Under the pieces are notes generated by a model. It worked only from the letters and a program-made list of their open reading frames with translations. It was not told the origin of the DNA and did not search any database. Source: Eubacteriaceae bacterium (GTDB taxonomy: Bacteria; Bacillota; Clostridia; Lachnospirales; Lachnospiraceae). Taken from it: DNA of 64,000 nt. Where the stretch lies: contig CAJTFB010000018.1 of NCBI GenBank assembly GCA_910575665.1, positions 26,485-90,484 on the forward strand. Reading direction: 5' to 3'. Positions 44,697 through 54,246 of this stretch are shown here, in pieces (positions within the stretch are counted from its first letter, which is position 1; every line of letters starts with the position of its first letter). The position numbers were made by a program, and so were the translations under genes.

Positions 44697-45173
44697 TTAC
44701 TCAATTTCTTTTACATTGTCATACATCTGCTTTAGAAATTTCCGCAGGGTGACCAGCTCTTCCTCCGAAAATCCCCGGATCACGCTTTGATCCATATAGG
44801 CAAATATTTCCCTGCTTCTCGCCACCACGTCCTCCCCCTTTTCGGTCAGACTGACAAACTTCGCACGAGAATCATCCTTTTTCGTAGTTTTTTGAATATA
44901 TCCGTCCCTCTCCAGTTTTTTCAGGGAAACCGCCACTGTTGCCGTGGATATCTCCAAGACAGCCGCCAGCTCTGCCTGGGATTCAAATTTTCCCTCTGAT
45001 AATGTCATCAGCAACCTGTGCTGTGCCCGGTGCAGTCCTGTACCCTCCAGCAGACGCTCCATCTTTTTCCGATGCATCTGATTAATAAAAATCATGATCA
45101 CCATGGGGTTGGCCGTATTCAAAAAATCTTTCTCACTCATCTCCCAGCATCCTATGGGTTTAATCTTTCCCAA
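44697..45173 (-). CDS. MarR-family repressor of the ABC exporter
   Basis: 158 residues if the TTG at 45173 (GGAGG nine bases upstream) is used; the ATG at 45140 (MSEKDFLNTANPMVIM…) is an alternative. The winged helix reads GLHRAQHRLLMTLSEG, LAAVLEISTATVAVSLKKLE and RDGYIQKTTKKDDSRAKF. It is first in the operon with the two exporter halves. It probably binds the perfect palindrome at 45204-45238, which covers the predicted transcription start. Confidence 0.92.
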   Translation of the reverse strand: MGKIKPIGCWEMSEKDFLNTANPMVIMIFINQMHRKKMERLLEGTGLHRAQHRLLMTLSEGKFESQAELAAVLEISTATVAVSLKKLERDGYIQKTTKKDDSRAKFVSLTEKGEDVVARSREIFAYMDQSVIRGFSEEELVTLRKFLKQMYDNVKEIE

Positions 45174-45203
45174 CTGAGACTACCTCCATTTCTCCACAAG
45201 AAA

Positions 45204-45238
45204 ATAGTTAGCAAGTTAATAATTAACTTGCTAACTAT
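45204..45238. promoter_or_regulatory. Perfect palindromic operator for the MarR repressor
   Basis: ATAGTTAGCAAGTTAAT (45204-45220), one central A, and its exact complement (45222-45238). It lies between the -10 box and the marR start codon, over the predicted start of transcription. Confidence 0.85.
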
Positions 45239-45240
45239 CT

Positions 45241-45268
45241 ATTATACTCATATTTTTTTGTTTGTCAA
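45241..45268 (-). promoter_or_regulatory. Promoter of the marR-ABC operon
   Basis: TTGACA (45268-45263), a 16-bp spacer and TATAAT (45246-45241). Confidence 0.8.
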
Positions 45269-45316
45269 CATCCTACTTACTACAACGAAAATATCAAGGA
45301 CTTAATTTTCGTTGTA

Positions 45317-46681
45317 CTAATTTTCTTTAATCTTATATTTCTCGATCTGTGCCATTACGTTTTCTGTATACCCTAACAGTTCCTCGGAAAGCGCCGAACT
45401 CTCCTCAGCAGCAGCTGTGTTCTGGTCGATCACCGCCGCAATCTCATTGGCGCTGTCCAGCATATTTTTCAAAGAATCATCCTGTTTTATACTGGTATCC
45501 GTGATCCGGGAAATATTCTGGGAAATTTCAGAAGAGATCTTCGAGATACCCTCTAACATCTCCACAGTCTCCCCTGTGATTGTCACCCCGTTATTTACGA
45601 CAGCGATGCTTTTCTGTATCAGCTCCGTGATATTCTGGGAGGCCTCGGCACTGGAACCGGCCAGTCCGCCGATCTCACTTGCCACGACAGCAAAACCCTT
45701 TCCATGTTCCCCAGCCCTCGCCGCTTCAATCGAAGCATTCAGAGCAAGGAGATTCGTCTGCGCCGCAATCCCTGTGATCACCTCGATAATGCTAGCAATC
45801 TCATTGGATTCCATTCGGATCTGATCCATCGCCTGGGACAGCTCATCCATCTTCTTCTCTCCCTCTGCCATTCTTTTCATAGAGTCTTTGGAGAGCCTCT
45901 CAACATCCTGCGCCGCAATCGTATTATTATGTACGGAATCCGCCACTTCCTCGATCTGATCTACCATTCCTTTAATATGTACGGACTGTTGCTCTGCACC
46001 ATCTGCCATAGACTGTGCGGTCTCAGCAAGAGAATCAGCGCCATCCCTTACCTGCATAAAAGAAGCTCGCATCTCATAGAGGGTTACATTCAGACTGTCG
46101 ATTATACTGAGCATAGAAGTACGAATCTCAGCAAAATCCCCAATATACTCCTGATCAACCGTTACGTCCATATTTCGTTCTTCCATCTCATGCAGCGTGT
46201 CAGTAATATTGTCGATGTATTTTTTCAGCTCTCTCACGGCACTTCCGGCATTGGACACCATATTACTAAATTCGTCCTCCATATCATAGGAAAAATTATC
46301 CTCTAATTTTCCCTTTGCCAGATTGCTCATCACCTCATCCATGATCTGTACCGGCTCCCCGATCCTAAACAGTATCTTCTTCACAACCCGGCTCAGTACT
46401 CTGTCGATCAAAACGATGATGGCGATCACCACCACACTGACCAATGCAATGGTTAGTGTAATCTGGAGCCCCTGACTGGTGTTATACTTCTCTGCTTCAT
46501 ACTGTGTTAATTTGATTCCCTCAAAAGCAGCAAAAGCCCCCAGCAATACAAGAGCGAAGCCAACAACAAATCCAAGCTTGATAAATTGTATGTGCAAATA
46601 CTTATGAATCGTCAGCTGCTTTATTACCTTCTCCTTTCGGCTCTTTAATTCACGATGCACTGAATTTGTCTCCACACTCAC
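45317..46681 (-). CDS. Methyl-accepting chemotaxis protein without a large extracellular sensor
   Basis: A 454-residue protein from GTG at 46681, with AGGAGG nine bases upstream; the longer frame from 46753 crosses the promoter. Two membrane helices ([37 protein letters not shown]) are separated by only ~20 residues, so the sensor is not extracellular. HAMP-like segments follow, then the signalling tip [20 protein letters not shown]. The input may be membrane or cytoplasmic. Confidence 0.9.
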   Translation of the reverse strand: MSVETNSVHRELKSRKEKVIKQLTIHKYLHIQFIKLGFVVGFALVLLGAFAAFEGIKLTQYEAEKYNTSQGLQITLTIALVSVVVIAIIVLIDRVLSRVVKKILFRIGEPVQIMDEVMSNLAKGKLEDNFSYDMEDEFSNMVSNAGSAVRELKKYIDNITDTLHEMEERNMDVTVDQEYIGDFAEIRTSMLSIIDSLNVTLYEMRASFMQVRDGADSLAETAQSMADGAEQQSVHIKGMVDQIEEVADSVHNNTIAAQDVERLSKDSMKRMAEGEKKMDELSQAMDQIRMESNEIASIIEVITGIAAQTNLLALNASIEAARAGEHGKGFAVVASEIGGLAGSSAEASQNITELIQKSIAVVNNGVTITGETVEMLEGISKISSEISQNISRITDTSIKQDDSLKNMLDSANEIAAVIDQNTAAAEESSALSEELLGYTENVMAQIEKYKIKEN

Positions 46682-46724
46682 TATCTTTGTCCTCCTTTCT
46701 TTTGACCCCAATTTTAATGCCTTA

Positions 46725-46753
46725 ATTTTATCATATTTTCCCCATGGATACAA
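46725..46753 (-). promoter_or_regulatory. Promoter of the short-sensor chemoreceptor gene
   Basis: TTGTAT (46753-46748), a 17-bp spacer and TAAAAT (46730-46725), which supports the GTG start at 46681 rather than the ATG at 46753. No SigD-like box (GCCGATAA) was seen. Confidence 0.55.
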
Positions 46754-47075
46754 TATGTTTCTGTATACACGGTTCTTCTTTTACCTGTTCCCTTGGCACC
46801 CACGAGAGATACATTACACCCATTGAACAGCATCCTCCACAATTCTGTTACAGAACGTTCACATTTTTTAGTCAATTTGAACATGGTTTATTCACATTTC
46901 TGATTTATACTAAGTTCATAAGTTAAGCAAGACAACAACTTATTAAATATAATTTTTGCTATTTTCTTATTTTTGATATTTTTTCATAAAACTCCTCTTT
47001 CAGATAAAGGACTGCAGCAGCAGTCCTTTATCGCATCTCTAAGTCTAACCCGACGGCGCCGGACCTGCCATGGAG
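46754..47075. other. Intergenic region between the chemoreceptor and niaR
   Basis: ~320 bp, AT-rich and without a convincing gene. The only clear structure is the perfect hairpin GATAAAGGACTGC / GCAGTCCTTTATC at 47003-47015 and 47020-47032 (loop AGCA). It probably helps end niaR transcription but is not followed by a T-run on the minus strand. Confidence 0.6.
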
Positions 47076-47597
47076 CTATGACTTCTTTATGATCAAATAA
47101 TTTTTTTCCTTCAATGCCTCCTCAATGAGATCCAGCGTCTCTTCCGAATCTGCCGATACCGTATGATAATGGTAATCTGAGGTAATATTTTTCAGAGGAG
47201 TGGATTTTCCGCTGCGGATTCCTTTAATAAACTCCGTCACATCCCGGATGGAACGGATATTCAGATCCACCTGAACCCTTCCGTACACCTTGTGGTTCAC
47301 AAAATCATTTTCTACCACACCGCCGTAATAGACAATGGTCCGCAGTTCATCTTCTGTCTGCTCATCGGTATTGCACATCTTAAAAATCCGTGTGGCGCCT
47401 GTCTCCGAATCGTTCTGAAGTATATACCCCCGGTTCGTGGACAATATGTTCATATGGGCAGCACGAAGTATCGCAATATCCTGAACAATCACCTGACGGC
47501 TGACATGAAATTCGCTGGCAAGCCTGGTTCCTGACACAGGAACCTTCGTCTCACGCAATTCACGCAAGATCAAATCCCGACGTTCCTTACCGCTCAT
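47076..47597 (-). CDS. niaR: NAD biosynthesis repressor NiaR (HTH plus 3H domain)
   Basis: A 173-residue protein with an N-terminal HTH_11 domain (LRETKVPVSGTRLASEFHVSRQVI) and a C-terminal 3H domain. The three conserved His regions include FVNHKVYGRVQVDL and SDYHYHTVSA. Nicotinic acid is the known co-repressor in Firmicutes. It is the last gene of nadA-nadB-nadC-niaR and probably controls this operon. Confidence 0.93.
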   Translation of the reverse strand: MSGKERRDLILRELRETKVPVSGTRLASEFHVSRQVIVQDIAILRAAHMNILSTNRGYILQNDSETGATRIFKMCNTDEQTEDELRTIVYYGGVVENDFVNHKVYGRVQVDLNIRSIRDVTEFIKGIRSGKSTPLKNITSDYHYHTVSADSEETLDLIEEALKEKNYLIIKKS

Positions 47598-47677
47598 CTT
47601 CTACCATACCTTTCCTCTGTTCTTAGACGTTTCTGTCTTAATTTTATCGTATCTTTCAGCAAACTTCTTAAGAAACC

Positions 47678-48532
47678 CTACTCCACTGGATGAAGATTTT
47701 TCAATGAGATATCCAGGATCGGAGCAGAATGAGTCAATGCCCCGCTGGATATGTAATCCACTCCTATGTCTACCAGACGCTCCACATTTTCTTTGGTAAC
47801 ATTGCCAGAACACTCTGTCTCAGCCCTTCCATCAATAATGCGAACAGCCTCTTTCATCTCCTCCGGTGACATATTATCCAGCATAATGATGTCTGCTCCA
47901 GCATCCGCTGCCTCTCTGACCATGTCAAGGTTTTCCACCTCTACTTCGATCTTGCGAACAAAGGGTGCGTATTCCTTCGCCATCTGCACTGCCTGCTTTA
48001 CTCCGCCAGCAGCACCAATATGGTTGTCCTTCAATAGCACGCCATCGGACAGATTGTAGCGGTGATTATAACCTCCGCCCACCTTCACTGCATATTTTTC
48101 AAACACCCGCATGTTGGGTGTCGTTTTGCGGGTATCGAGAAGCTTTGTCTTCGAGCCCTCTAAAAGCATGGCGATGGAAGCGGTATAGGTGGCGATGCCA
48201 CTCATCCGCTGGAGATAGTTTAATGCCACACGTTCACCAGAGAGAAGCACCCGGATATCTCCCGTCAGAACTGCCATAAGCTGCCCTTCCTTCACCACAT
48301 CTCCATCCTGACATTTCAGATCAATCTCTACGGAATCATCCAGCAGTTCAAATACTCTAGAAAATATCCCCAGTCCTGCAACGATACCATCCTGTTTACA
48401 AATCAGTTGAACCTCTCCCCTTCGGGCCCCTGGCATCACCGCATTGGTAGTGATATCCTCGCTAGTAATGTCCTCCTGAAGCGCCATTCGTATCAATTTA
48501 TCCGCATTTAACTGCATTGTTATCTCATTCAT
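47678..48532 (-). CDS. nadC: Nicotinate-nucleotide pyrophosphorylase (carboxylating)
   Basis: A 284-residue protein from the ATG at 48532, which overlaps the nadB stop; a longer in-frame start at 48652 would lie deep in nadB. EDITSEDITTNAVMP, LLSGERVALNYLQRMSGIAT and TRKTTPNMRVFEKYAVKVGG are family motifs. It joins quinolinate and PRPP to give nicotinate mononucleotide and CO2. Confidence 0.96.
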   Translation of the reverse strand: MNEITMQLNADKLIRMALQEDITSEDITTNAVMPGARRGEVQLICKQDGIVAGLGIFSRVFELLDDSVEIDLKCQDGDVVKEGQLMAVLTGDIRVLLSGERVALNYLQRMSGIATYTASIAMLLEGSKTKLLDTRKTTPNMRVFEKYAVKVGGGYNHRYNLSDGVLLKDNHIGAAGGVKQAVQMAKEYAPFVRKIEVEVENLDMVREAADAGADIIMLDNMSPEEMKEAVRIIDGRAETECSGNVTKENVERLVDIGVDYISSGALTHSAPILDISLKNLHPVE

Positions 48533-49826
48533 GTTTTTCCTGTTCCTTTCTTTTCCCTTTTTGTCTCTCGATCTCTGCCAGTACCATGTTCCCATACTCT
48601 TTCCAGAGACGTTCCAGATCATCATACAGGCCGGTATCCACTGAGGGGTCATGGGAAATATGGGTATAGTTCTTCATGATCCGGTTCGCCGCCCGTTTGG
48701 CAAATACCAGGCTTTCCAGTAGCGAATTACTGGCGAGGCGGTTCGCCCCATGTACGCCATTGCAGCTGGTCTCTCCGATGGCATAGAGCTGGTTCATGGA
48801 AGTTCTACTGTCACAATCCACCCAGATCCCTCCCATGAAATAGTGCTGTGCTGGCACTACAGGCACCGGCTCTTTGGTCACATCGTAGCCCTCCTCCAGA
48901 CAGCGTTGGTAAATGTTGGGGAAATGCCCTTTGATCTCCGTCTCGGAAATGGGCGCCAGGCTCAATCGCACATAGGACATCTGATCCCGTTCCATCTGTT
49001 CATATACTTTCTCCGTCAATACGTCCCGCGGCAGCAGCTCATCCACAAACCGCTGTCCGTCTTTATTCAGAAGTACAGCCCCTTCCCCTCTCACCGATTC
49101 TGAGATGAGAAATCTCCTTCCCGGCTTCTGTGAATAAAGAGTGGTAGGATGAATCTGAATATAGTCAATATTTTCCAATTCTATTCCATGCTTCAAAGCG
49201 ATGGCCAGCGCATCCCCAGTCATATGACGGAAATTAGTTGAATGCTTATACAATCCCCCAAGACCACCGCAGGCAAGTACGGTATAATCTGCCCGGATCG
49301 TCAGAAGATCTCCGTGCTCATCGGTAACCACTGCGCCGAAACAGGTATTTTTCTCTGTCACCAGATCAATCATCGTCGTATGTTCATATATTTTCACATT
49401 ATCAAGCTTCTGAACCGCTGCCAGAAGCTTACTGGTGATCTCTCTGCCGGTGATGTCCTCATGAAACAGAATCCTCGGCGTAGAATGCCCTCCCTCTCTG
49501 GTAAAGACAAGGGAACCATGGTCATTTTTAAAGTCCACGCCATACAAGATCAGATCATCAATAATATTCCGTGAGGAACGGATCATAATATCCACAGATT
49601 CCCTGCGGTTCTCGTGATGTCCTGCCCGCATCGTATCCTCATAATAGCTGTCATAATCCTCCTCTGACTTAAGAACACAAATCCCCCCCTGAGCCAGATA
49701 AGAATCGCTGTTCTCCACCTCATCCTTGGTGATCATGATGATCTTTTTATCTCTGGGAAAGTTCAATGCGCAGTACAGCCCTGCTGCTCCGCTCCCCACA
49801 ATTAAAATATCTGCTTTTTTCTTCAT
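48525..49826 (-). CDS. nadB: L-aspartate oxidase
   Basis: A 433-residue flavoprotein. The FAD motif is ILIVGSGAAGLYCALN, with SYLAQGGICV, the catalytic region HPTTLYSQKPGRRFLISESVRGEG and QHYFMGGIWVDCDSRTSM. It oxidises aspartate to iminoaspartate, which NadA condenses to quinolinate. It is shorter than E. coli NadB because the C-terminal helical domain is reduced. In an anaerobe fumarate is the likely electron acceptor. Confidence 0.95.
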   Translation of the reverse strand: MKKKADILIVGSGAAGLYCALNFPRDKKIIMITKDEVENSDSYLAQGGICVLKSEEDYDSYYEDTMRAGHHENRRESVDIMIRSSRNIIDDLILYGVDFKNDHGSLVFTREGGHSTPRILFHEDITGREITSKLLAAVQKLDNVKIYEHTTMIDLVTEKNTCFGAVVTDEHGDLLTIRADYTVLACGGLGGLYKHSTNFRHMTGDALAIALKHGIELENIDYIQIHPTTLYSQKPGRRFLISESVRGEGAVLLNKDGQRFVDELLPRDVLTEKVYEQMERDQMSYVRLSLAPISETEIKGHFPNIYQRCLEEGYDVTKEPVPVVPAQHYFMGGIWVDCDSRTSMNQLYAIGETSCNGVHGANRLASNSLLESLVFAKRAANRIMKNYTHISHDPSVDTGLYDDLERLWKEYGNMVLAEIERQKGKRKEQEKHE

Positions 49827-49844
49827 ACTGCCGCCTTTGCCGTA

Positions 49845-50753
49845 TCATTTGCCGAGTTTCAGCATGTTTGTCAGAGGTAGGTTAGCACCCTTTCTCCGCT
49901 CCTCACCCACAAACACTTCATTTTTTCCAAACTCCAGAACATCCGCCACCTTTTCAAGTGTAATCAATTTCATATCTTCACACACCTGATGTTCCATGAC
50001 CGGATAAAAAGATTTCCCCGGATTGTTCTTTACCAGTTCATAAAAAACGCCGGTCTCCGTGCACACAATAAACTCTTTCCCGCTGCTCTTTCCTGCATAA
50101 TCAATGATACCGGATGTACTTCCAATATAATCTGACAGTTCCAGCACTTCTTCTGTACATTCCGGGTGGGAAAGAACTTCCGCCTGGGGATGCTGCTGTC
50201 TGGCTTCTCTTACTGCTGCCGCTGTCATCTTCGCATGAACCGGACAATAACCGTCATTTAATATTATATTTTTTTCCGGCACCTGCTGCGCCACAAACCG
50301 TCCCAGGTTCCCATCCGGGATAAAGAAAATATTTTTACTGGGCAGAGCCTTAACGATCTTTACCGCATTGGAAGAGGTCACACAGACATCGGACAACTCC
50401 TTGAGTTCCGCCGTTGAATTGATATAGCACACCACCGCCAGATCTCCATATTCCTCTCTCATACTCTGGATCTTTTCCTTCTGTGCCATATGTGCCATGG
50501 GACAGTCTGCCTCTGCATCCGGCATAAGTACTGTCTTCTCCGGACTCAGTATCTTGGCGCTTTCCCCCATAAAAGACACGCCGCAGAATACGATGGTGTT
50601 TTCCTCCGCCTTCTCCGCGATCTGACTCAGATAAAAAGAATCCCCTATGTAATCCGCCACATCCTGAACCTCATCACTCACATAATAATGCGCCAGAATC
50701 ACCGCATTTTTTTCTTTCTTCAACCGGTTAATCTTGTCTTTCAGTTCTTTCAC
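49845..50753 (-). CDS. nadA: Quinolinate synthase (4Fe-4S)
   Basis: A 302-residue protein. I use GTG at 50753, with GAGGAAG five bases upstream; a GTG at 50786 extends the frame by 11 residues without a ribosome site. NAVILAHYYVSDEVQDVADYI opens the first domain. Cluster cysteines are likely in VVCYINSTAE, DGYCPVHAKM and MEHQVCEDMK. It condenses iminoaspartate and dihydroxyacetone phosphate. First gene of the nad operon, with the promoter at 50833-50861. Confidence 0.95.
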   Translation of the reverse strand: MKELKDKINRLKKEKNAVILAHYYVSDEVQDVADYIGDSFYLSQIAEKAEENTIVFCGVSFMGESAKILSPEKTVLMPDAEADCPMAHMAQKEKIQSMREEYGDLAVVCYINSTAELKELSDVCVTSSNAVKIVKALPSKNIFFIPDGNLGRFVAQQVPEKNIILNDGYCPVHAKMTAAAVREARQQHPQAEVLSHPECTEEVLELSDYIGSTSGIIDYAGKSSGKEFIVCTETGVFYELVKNNPGKSFYPVMEHQVCEDMKLITLEKVADVLEFGKNEVFVGEERRKGANLPLTNMLKLGK

Positions 50754-50832
50754 TATCTTCCTCGTTTCTGTGCCGTTTTCCGGCACACATGATTGGGTGG
50801 GGCCATCGCCCTCCAGTTATTATTTATCCCCT

Positions 50833-50861
50833 ATCTTAACACAAAACTTTACAGCTGACAA
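50833..50861 (-). promoter_or_regulatory. Promoter of nadABC-niaR with a possible NiaR site
   Basis: TTGTCA (50861-50856), a 17-bp spacer and TAAGAT (50838-50833). A partial dyad TTTACTGTC…GCTGTAAA covers the -35 region (about 50846-50869) and is a candidate NiaR operator; I could not compare it to the NiaR consensus. Confidence 0.45.
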
Positions 50862-50884
50862 GACAGTAAAAATTCTTTTGGGGA

Positions 50885-52063
50885 TCAATAGCTCTCCCCC
50901 GCTGTCTCTAATATACTTTCATAGCAGGGTTTCTTTTCCATCTCTCCCTGGAACAGCAGCGGATAGCTGGTCTCTCCCTTAAAATTCGTCAGCCAGGAAT
51001 CTTCATCCGTGATGCCCCAGAAGGTAACATTCGTAATATTTGCCTTACCGGTGCGGTCTGCCCGGAGTATCGTCTGGAAAAATTGTTTATAACGGTCCGC
51101 CTGTGCTTTCAGGCCCTCCTCCGAATCATCGGTGTTGTGCATATCGATCTCTGTCAACTGAATCTCAAGCCCCTCGATAGCCCCATATTTTTCCAGAGCC
51201 GCGTCAATAAGATCCGTGGTAGGATAATCCATATCCCAGTGGCTCTGCATACCAACGCCATCTAAAACACCTTTTTCTTTTAATTTCTTCACCGTGGCCG
51301 TAATCATCTCCCGCTTTGCCGGCATATACTCATTGTAATCATTGTAAAATAATTTCACTTCCGGGTCTGCGTATTTTCTGGCAAAGGTAAAGGCGTCCTC
51401 AATATAGCTCTCATCGCCGTAGATATCATACCAGCGGCTTTTGGTGCGGCAGCCGCCCTCGTCTGCCATTGCTTCATTTACAACATCCCAGGCATATACC
51501 ACTCCCGGATAGTTCTCCTGGCAGTAAGTCAGTACTTTCTTAATATATGCCTCCATTCTTTTCCGCATCTCATCTTTGCCTGCCAGTCCCTTAGAGGGCT
51601 CATAATCTTTGGAAAAGAACCAGTCTGGAGTCTGGTTATGCCATACCAGAGTATGCCCCCGCAGCGGGATATTGTTTTCTTTTGCCCTGCTTAAGATTTG
51701 ATCCAGTTTTTTCGTGTTGATCTCCGGCATTCCGTCGCTGCTCTTCTCCGAAGCCGCCCCGTCCAGCAGACTATCCGGCTTCATCTCATTTTCCATGGTG
51801 ATACTGTTGAAATGACTGCAGACGAAACTCATTCTGTCCGAATCGTTCAACGCTCCCATATTGACCGCTACCCCCACGGTAAAATCCTCTGCAAATGCTT
51901 CTTTTAATATCCTGCTTCCTTTTTCTTCCACTGCTGCCGGCGACACGCTGCTTCCCTGTTTGTTATTTTTGTTATTTTCTTTGTTCTCTGTACCACAGCC
52001 AGCCGCTGTAAATGCTGTCAACATAACGACCCCTCCTATTAACATCCACTTTTTTAACTTCAT
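50885..52063 (-). CDS. GH10 endo-1,4-beta-xylanase, lipoprotein
   Basis: A 392-residue protein with a lipoprotein signal peptide (lipobox FTAAGC, Cys23) and an Asn/Lys-rich linker. GH10 catalytic barrel: LRGHTLVWHNQTPDWFF, acid/base Glu197 in AWDVVNEAM, and nucleophile Glu305 in LTEIDMHN. FWGITDEDSWL near the end is also typical. It would cut xylan at the cell surface. The ATG at 52063 has AAAGGAGG, 22 bp after the P-loop kinase gene. Confidence 0.95.
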   Translation of the reverse strand: MKLKKWMLIGGVVMLTAFTAAGCGTENKENNKNNKQGSSVSPAAVEEKGSRILKEAFAEDFTVGVAVNMGALNDSDRMSFVCSHFNSITMENEMKPDSLLDGAASEKSSDGMPEINTKKLDQILSRAKENNIPLRGHTLVWHNQTPDWFFSKDYEPSKGLAGKDEMRKRMEAYIKKVLTYCQENYPGVVYAWDVVNEAMADEGGCRTKSRWYDIYGDESYIEDAFTFARKYADPEVKLFYNDYNEYMPAKREMITATVKKLKEKGVLDGVGMQSHWDMDYPTTDLIDAALEKYGAIEGLEIQLTEIDMHNTDDSEEGLKAQADRYKQFFQTILRADRTGKANITNVTFWGITDEDSWLTNFKGETSYPLLFQGEMEKKPCYESILETAGESY

Positions 52064-52085
52064 AGCTTAAACCTCCTTTTCTAAT

Positions 52086-52628
52086 TCAAAGCCTGTCCTT
52101 CATTTCTGACATCCCCTGCTGCCCGCCCTGAAACGCCTTAACTTCCCTCGGACTTTTTAATACCACCACCTTGTGGGAATATTTCTGGCAAATCTCCCGA
52201 TACCGGTCTTTGTGGCTTTTATCTCTTCCCTCGTGCAGTATCCACCAAAGAAATTCCCGGTCGATCTTTTCTTCACAGCCCTCCGTGATGGATTCCCGGG
52301 ATTTTCCCCGGTAGGTGAAATATCTCTTCCATGCCCGGTACAGGCAGATATGTACTGGAAAATCTAGAAAAATAATCTGGGTCGCCGTCTCCATCCTTCT
52401 CTCATAACAGGTGGATACATAATTTCCATCCATTACCCAGCTTTTGTGCGAATCCATAAAAGCGGATACAATCTCTTCTTTTTCTGCATTGTCCCGTTCC
52501 TTCCAGCCAGGCAGCCAGTGCACACAGTCCAAATGCAGTACTTCACATCCATACTGGTCTGCCAGTCTTCGCCCCAGTGTGGACTTTCCACTTCCGCTGT
52601 ATCCGATCACAGCAATTCTATGCTCCAT
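52086..52628 (-). CDS. Small P-loop kinase (DNA topology modulation/FlaR-like)
   Basis: A 180-residue protein from the ATG at 52628 (GGAGGCGG upstream). Walker A is GYSGSGKST, followed by HLDCVHWLPGWKERDNAEK and DGNYVSTCYERR, a pattern of adenylate-kinase-like proteins annotated as topology modulation or FlaR proteins. The biological substrate is unknown. It may be co-transcribed with the xylanase. Confidence 0.8.
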   Translation of the reverse strand: MEHRIAVIGYSGSGKSTLGRRLADQYGCEVLHLDCVHWLPGWKERDNAEKEEIVSAFMDSHKSWVMDGNYVSTCYERRMETATQIIFLDFPVHICLYRAWKRYFTYRGKSRESITEGCEEKIDREFLWWILHEGRDKSHKDRYREICQKYSHKVVVLKSPREVKAFQGGQQGMSEMKDRL

Positions 52629-52717
52629 AACCGCCTCCATTTCTGAACCAGAAAAAAACATGAATATATTTCTGTACATGAACTTAATTTTATCAGAAAT
52701 GAAATAAAATACCAGAC

Positions 52718-52746
52718 TTGTCAAGAAGGAAAAAATGTATTAGAAT
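52718..52746 (+). promoter_or_regulatory. Promoter of cheC-cheD
   Basis: TTGTCA (52718-52723), a 17-bp spacer and TAGAAT (52741-52746). Confidence 0.65.
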
Positions 52747-52784
52747 AAGAACAAAATATAACTTAATTTAAAATGGAGGATTTA

Positions 52785-53405
52785 ATGAGCAATTATTCAT
52801 TAGTTGAGATCAATGAAAAATACGTTGATGTTCTTCAAGAACTTGGAAATATTGGCGCAGGAAATGCAACCACGGCTATCGCGTCCATGCTCTCGATCCG
52901 GGTAAACATGAATGTGCCAAAGGTAGAGCTGCTTGAGGTTTCAAAACTAGGGGCTGCCATCTGCCCAGAGGACGAGATCATTGTGGGCATATTCCTGGAG
53001 ATACAGATGGATATTGAGGGAAGCATGATGTTTTTGATGAGATTGGATTCTGCTCAGTATCTTGTAAACAAACTCATGATGCGGGATGCCTCCTATCAAG
53101 GAGAATTTGATGAGATGGATCTCTCTGCCCTGAAGGAGATTGGTAATATCATAGCTGGATCGTATCTCTCCGCACTGTCTACCATGACAAATCTTGTCAT
53201 TTCGCCGTCGATTCCGTATCTCGCTGTAGATATGGCCGCTTCGGTACTCAGTGTACCGGCGATAGAGTTCGGTCAGTACGGTGACTACGCCTTGCTGATT
53301 CAGACAGAATTTGGCGATGAAGTTATGATTAACGGTTATTTTATCCTTATGCCGGAGCAGCAATCCTATGATAAAATATTAAAAGGATTAGGATTTGAGA
53401 TGTAG
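52785..53405 (+). CDS. cheC: CheY-P phosphatase CheC
   Basis: A 206-residue protein from the ATG at 52785 (GGAGG five bases upstream). Both phosphatase helices carry the ExxN pattern: LQELGNIGAGNATTA near residue 20 and LKEIGNIIAGSYLSALS near 120. CheC dephosphorylates CheY-P and is stimulated by CheD in Bacillus and Thermotoga. The gene is followed by cheD after 10 bp. Confidence 0.95.
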   Translation: MSNYSLVEINEKYVDVLQELGNIGAGNATTAIASMLSIRVNMNVPKVELLEVSKLGAAICPEDEIIVGIFLEIQMDIEGSMMFLMRLDSAQYLVNKLMMRDASYQGEFDEMDLSALKEIGNIIAGSYLSALSTMTNLVISPSIPYLAVDMAASVLSVPAIEFGQYGDYALLIQTEFGDEVMINGYFILMPEQQSYDKILKGLGFEM

Positions 53406-53415
53406 AGGTAAAAAA

Positions 53416-53901
53416 ATGAGTAATGTAATTAGAGTCGGAATGGCAGATTTAAATATATGTAAAGCACCTGATGTTATTATGACGATTGGGCTTGGTTCAT
53501 GTATTGGACTTACACTTTATGATCCCGTAACAAAGATAGGCGGAATGGTTCATTATATGCTGCCAGACAGTACTGCCACAGAAAATAACGGAAATATTGC
53601 AAAGTTTGCAGACACAGGTATCGAAGAATTATTAAAACAGGTTACGCGGGCTGGCGCCAGCCGGAGCCGCCTGGTGGCCAAAATCGCAGGCGGTGCTAAA
53701 ATGTTCGGTGTTGCCCAGCTGTCGAATATTGGAAGTATCGGTGACAGAAACGCCCAGGCTGCCAAACAAATGCTAAACAAGCTAAATATTCGGCTGATCG
53801 CCGAAGATACGGGACTGAATTATGGACGTACCGTGGAACTTCACTGTGATAACGGTGATTTCCATATCAAAGCGATCAAAAAGCCGGTTAAAATCATTTA
53901 A
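53416..53901 (+). CDS. cheD: Chemoreceptor glutamine deamidase CheD
   Basis: A 161-residue protein from the ATG at 53416. The catalytic Cys is in TIGLGSCIGLTLYD and the His in GGMVHYMLPDS. It deamidates glutamines of chemoreceptors and binds CheC. Together with the two receptors and CheW in this window it points to a Bacillus-type adaptation system, although cheA, cheY and cheR are elsewhere. Confidence 0.95.
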   Translation: MSNVIRVGMADLNICKAPDVIMTIGLGSCIGLTLYDPVTKIGGMVHYMLPDSTATENNGNIAKFADTGIEELLKQVTRAGASRSRLVAKIAGGAKMFGVAQLSNIGSIGDRNAQAAKQMLNKLNIRLIAEDTGLNYGRTVELHCDNGDFHIKAIKKPVKII

Positions 53902-54246
53902 TATTTTAATATTACATATAGCGCTATAGGGTGGGTGTTAAATCAAACGAATTTTTCTTTTGTCTAATCAGCCCCGATCTTTCCCCACACTTATATGACG
54001 GAATCTTTTTTAACTCGTTTCCAGCAAAAATCTATAAATGTATTCGGTCATAATGCCACTAAACATACGAAGGGATCCATTTACGTAGTAAATCAACGGA
54101 TTCCGAATGTTTAAAGGGCGCTGAACGAAGCGGTGCTGCGGAAGTTGTAAAACATCTAAGTAACACAAGTATCTGTTTAAGAGCAAAATACTTTTTACCC
54201 CCAACATCACATTTCATATGTATCAAAATAAACCAAAGTCTTTAGA
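53902..54246. other. Intergenic region between cheD and the LRR genes
   Basis: ~345 bp where the plus-strand cheD and the minus-strand LRR operon converge. A 12-bp palindrome TATAGCGCTATA is at 53917-53928. A 66-codon minus-strand frame (54010-54210) lacks a ribosome site and family resemblance. No clear T-run terminator was found on either strand. Confidence 0.5.

Noticed and set aside
46990..47035. Tiny frame MKKYQK after an AAGAGGAG site on the minus strand
   Set aside because: Only six codons; likely chance, though the hairpin beside it is real.
50754..50786. GTG at 50786 as the nadA start
   Set aside because: No ribosome site there; GTG at 50753 has GAGGAAG in place and still includes the conserved domain.
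54010..54210. A 66-codon minus-strand frame between cheD and the LRR genes
   Set aside because: No ribosome site, odd composition and no family resemblance; treated as non-coding.
54100..54240. Possible transposase remnant near the LRR array
   Set aside because: No frame gave a recognisable transposase motif.
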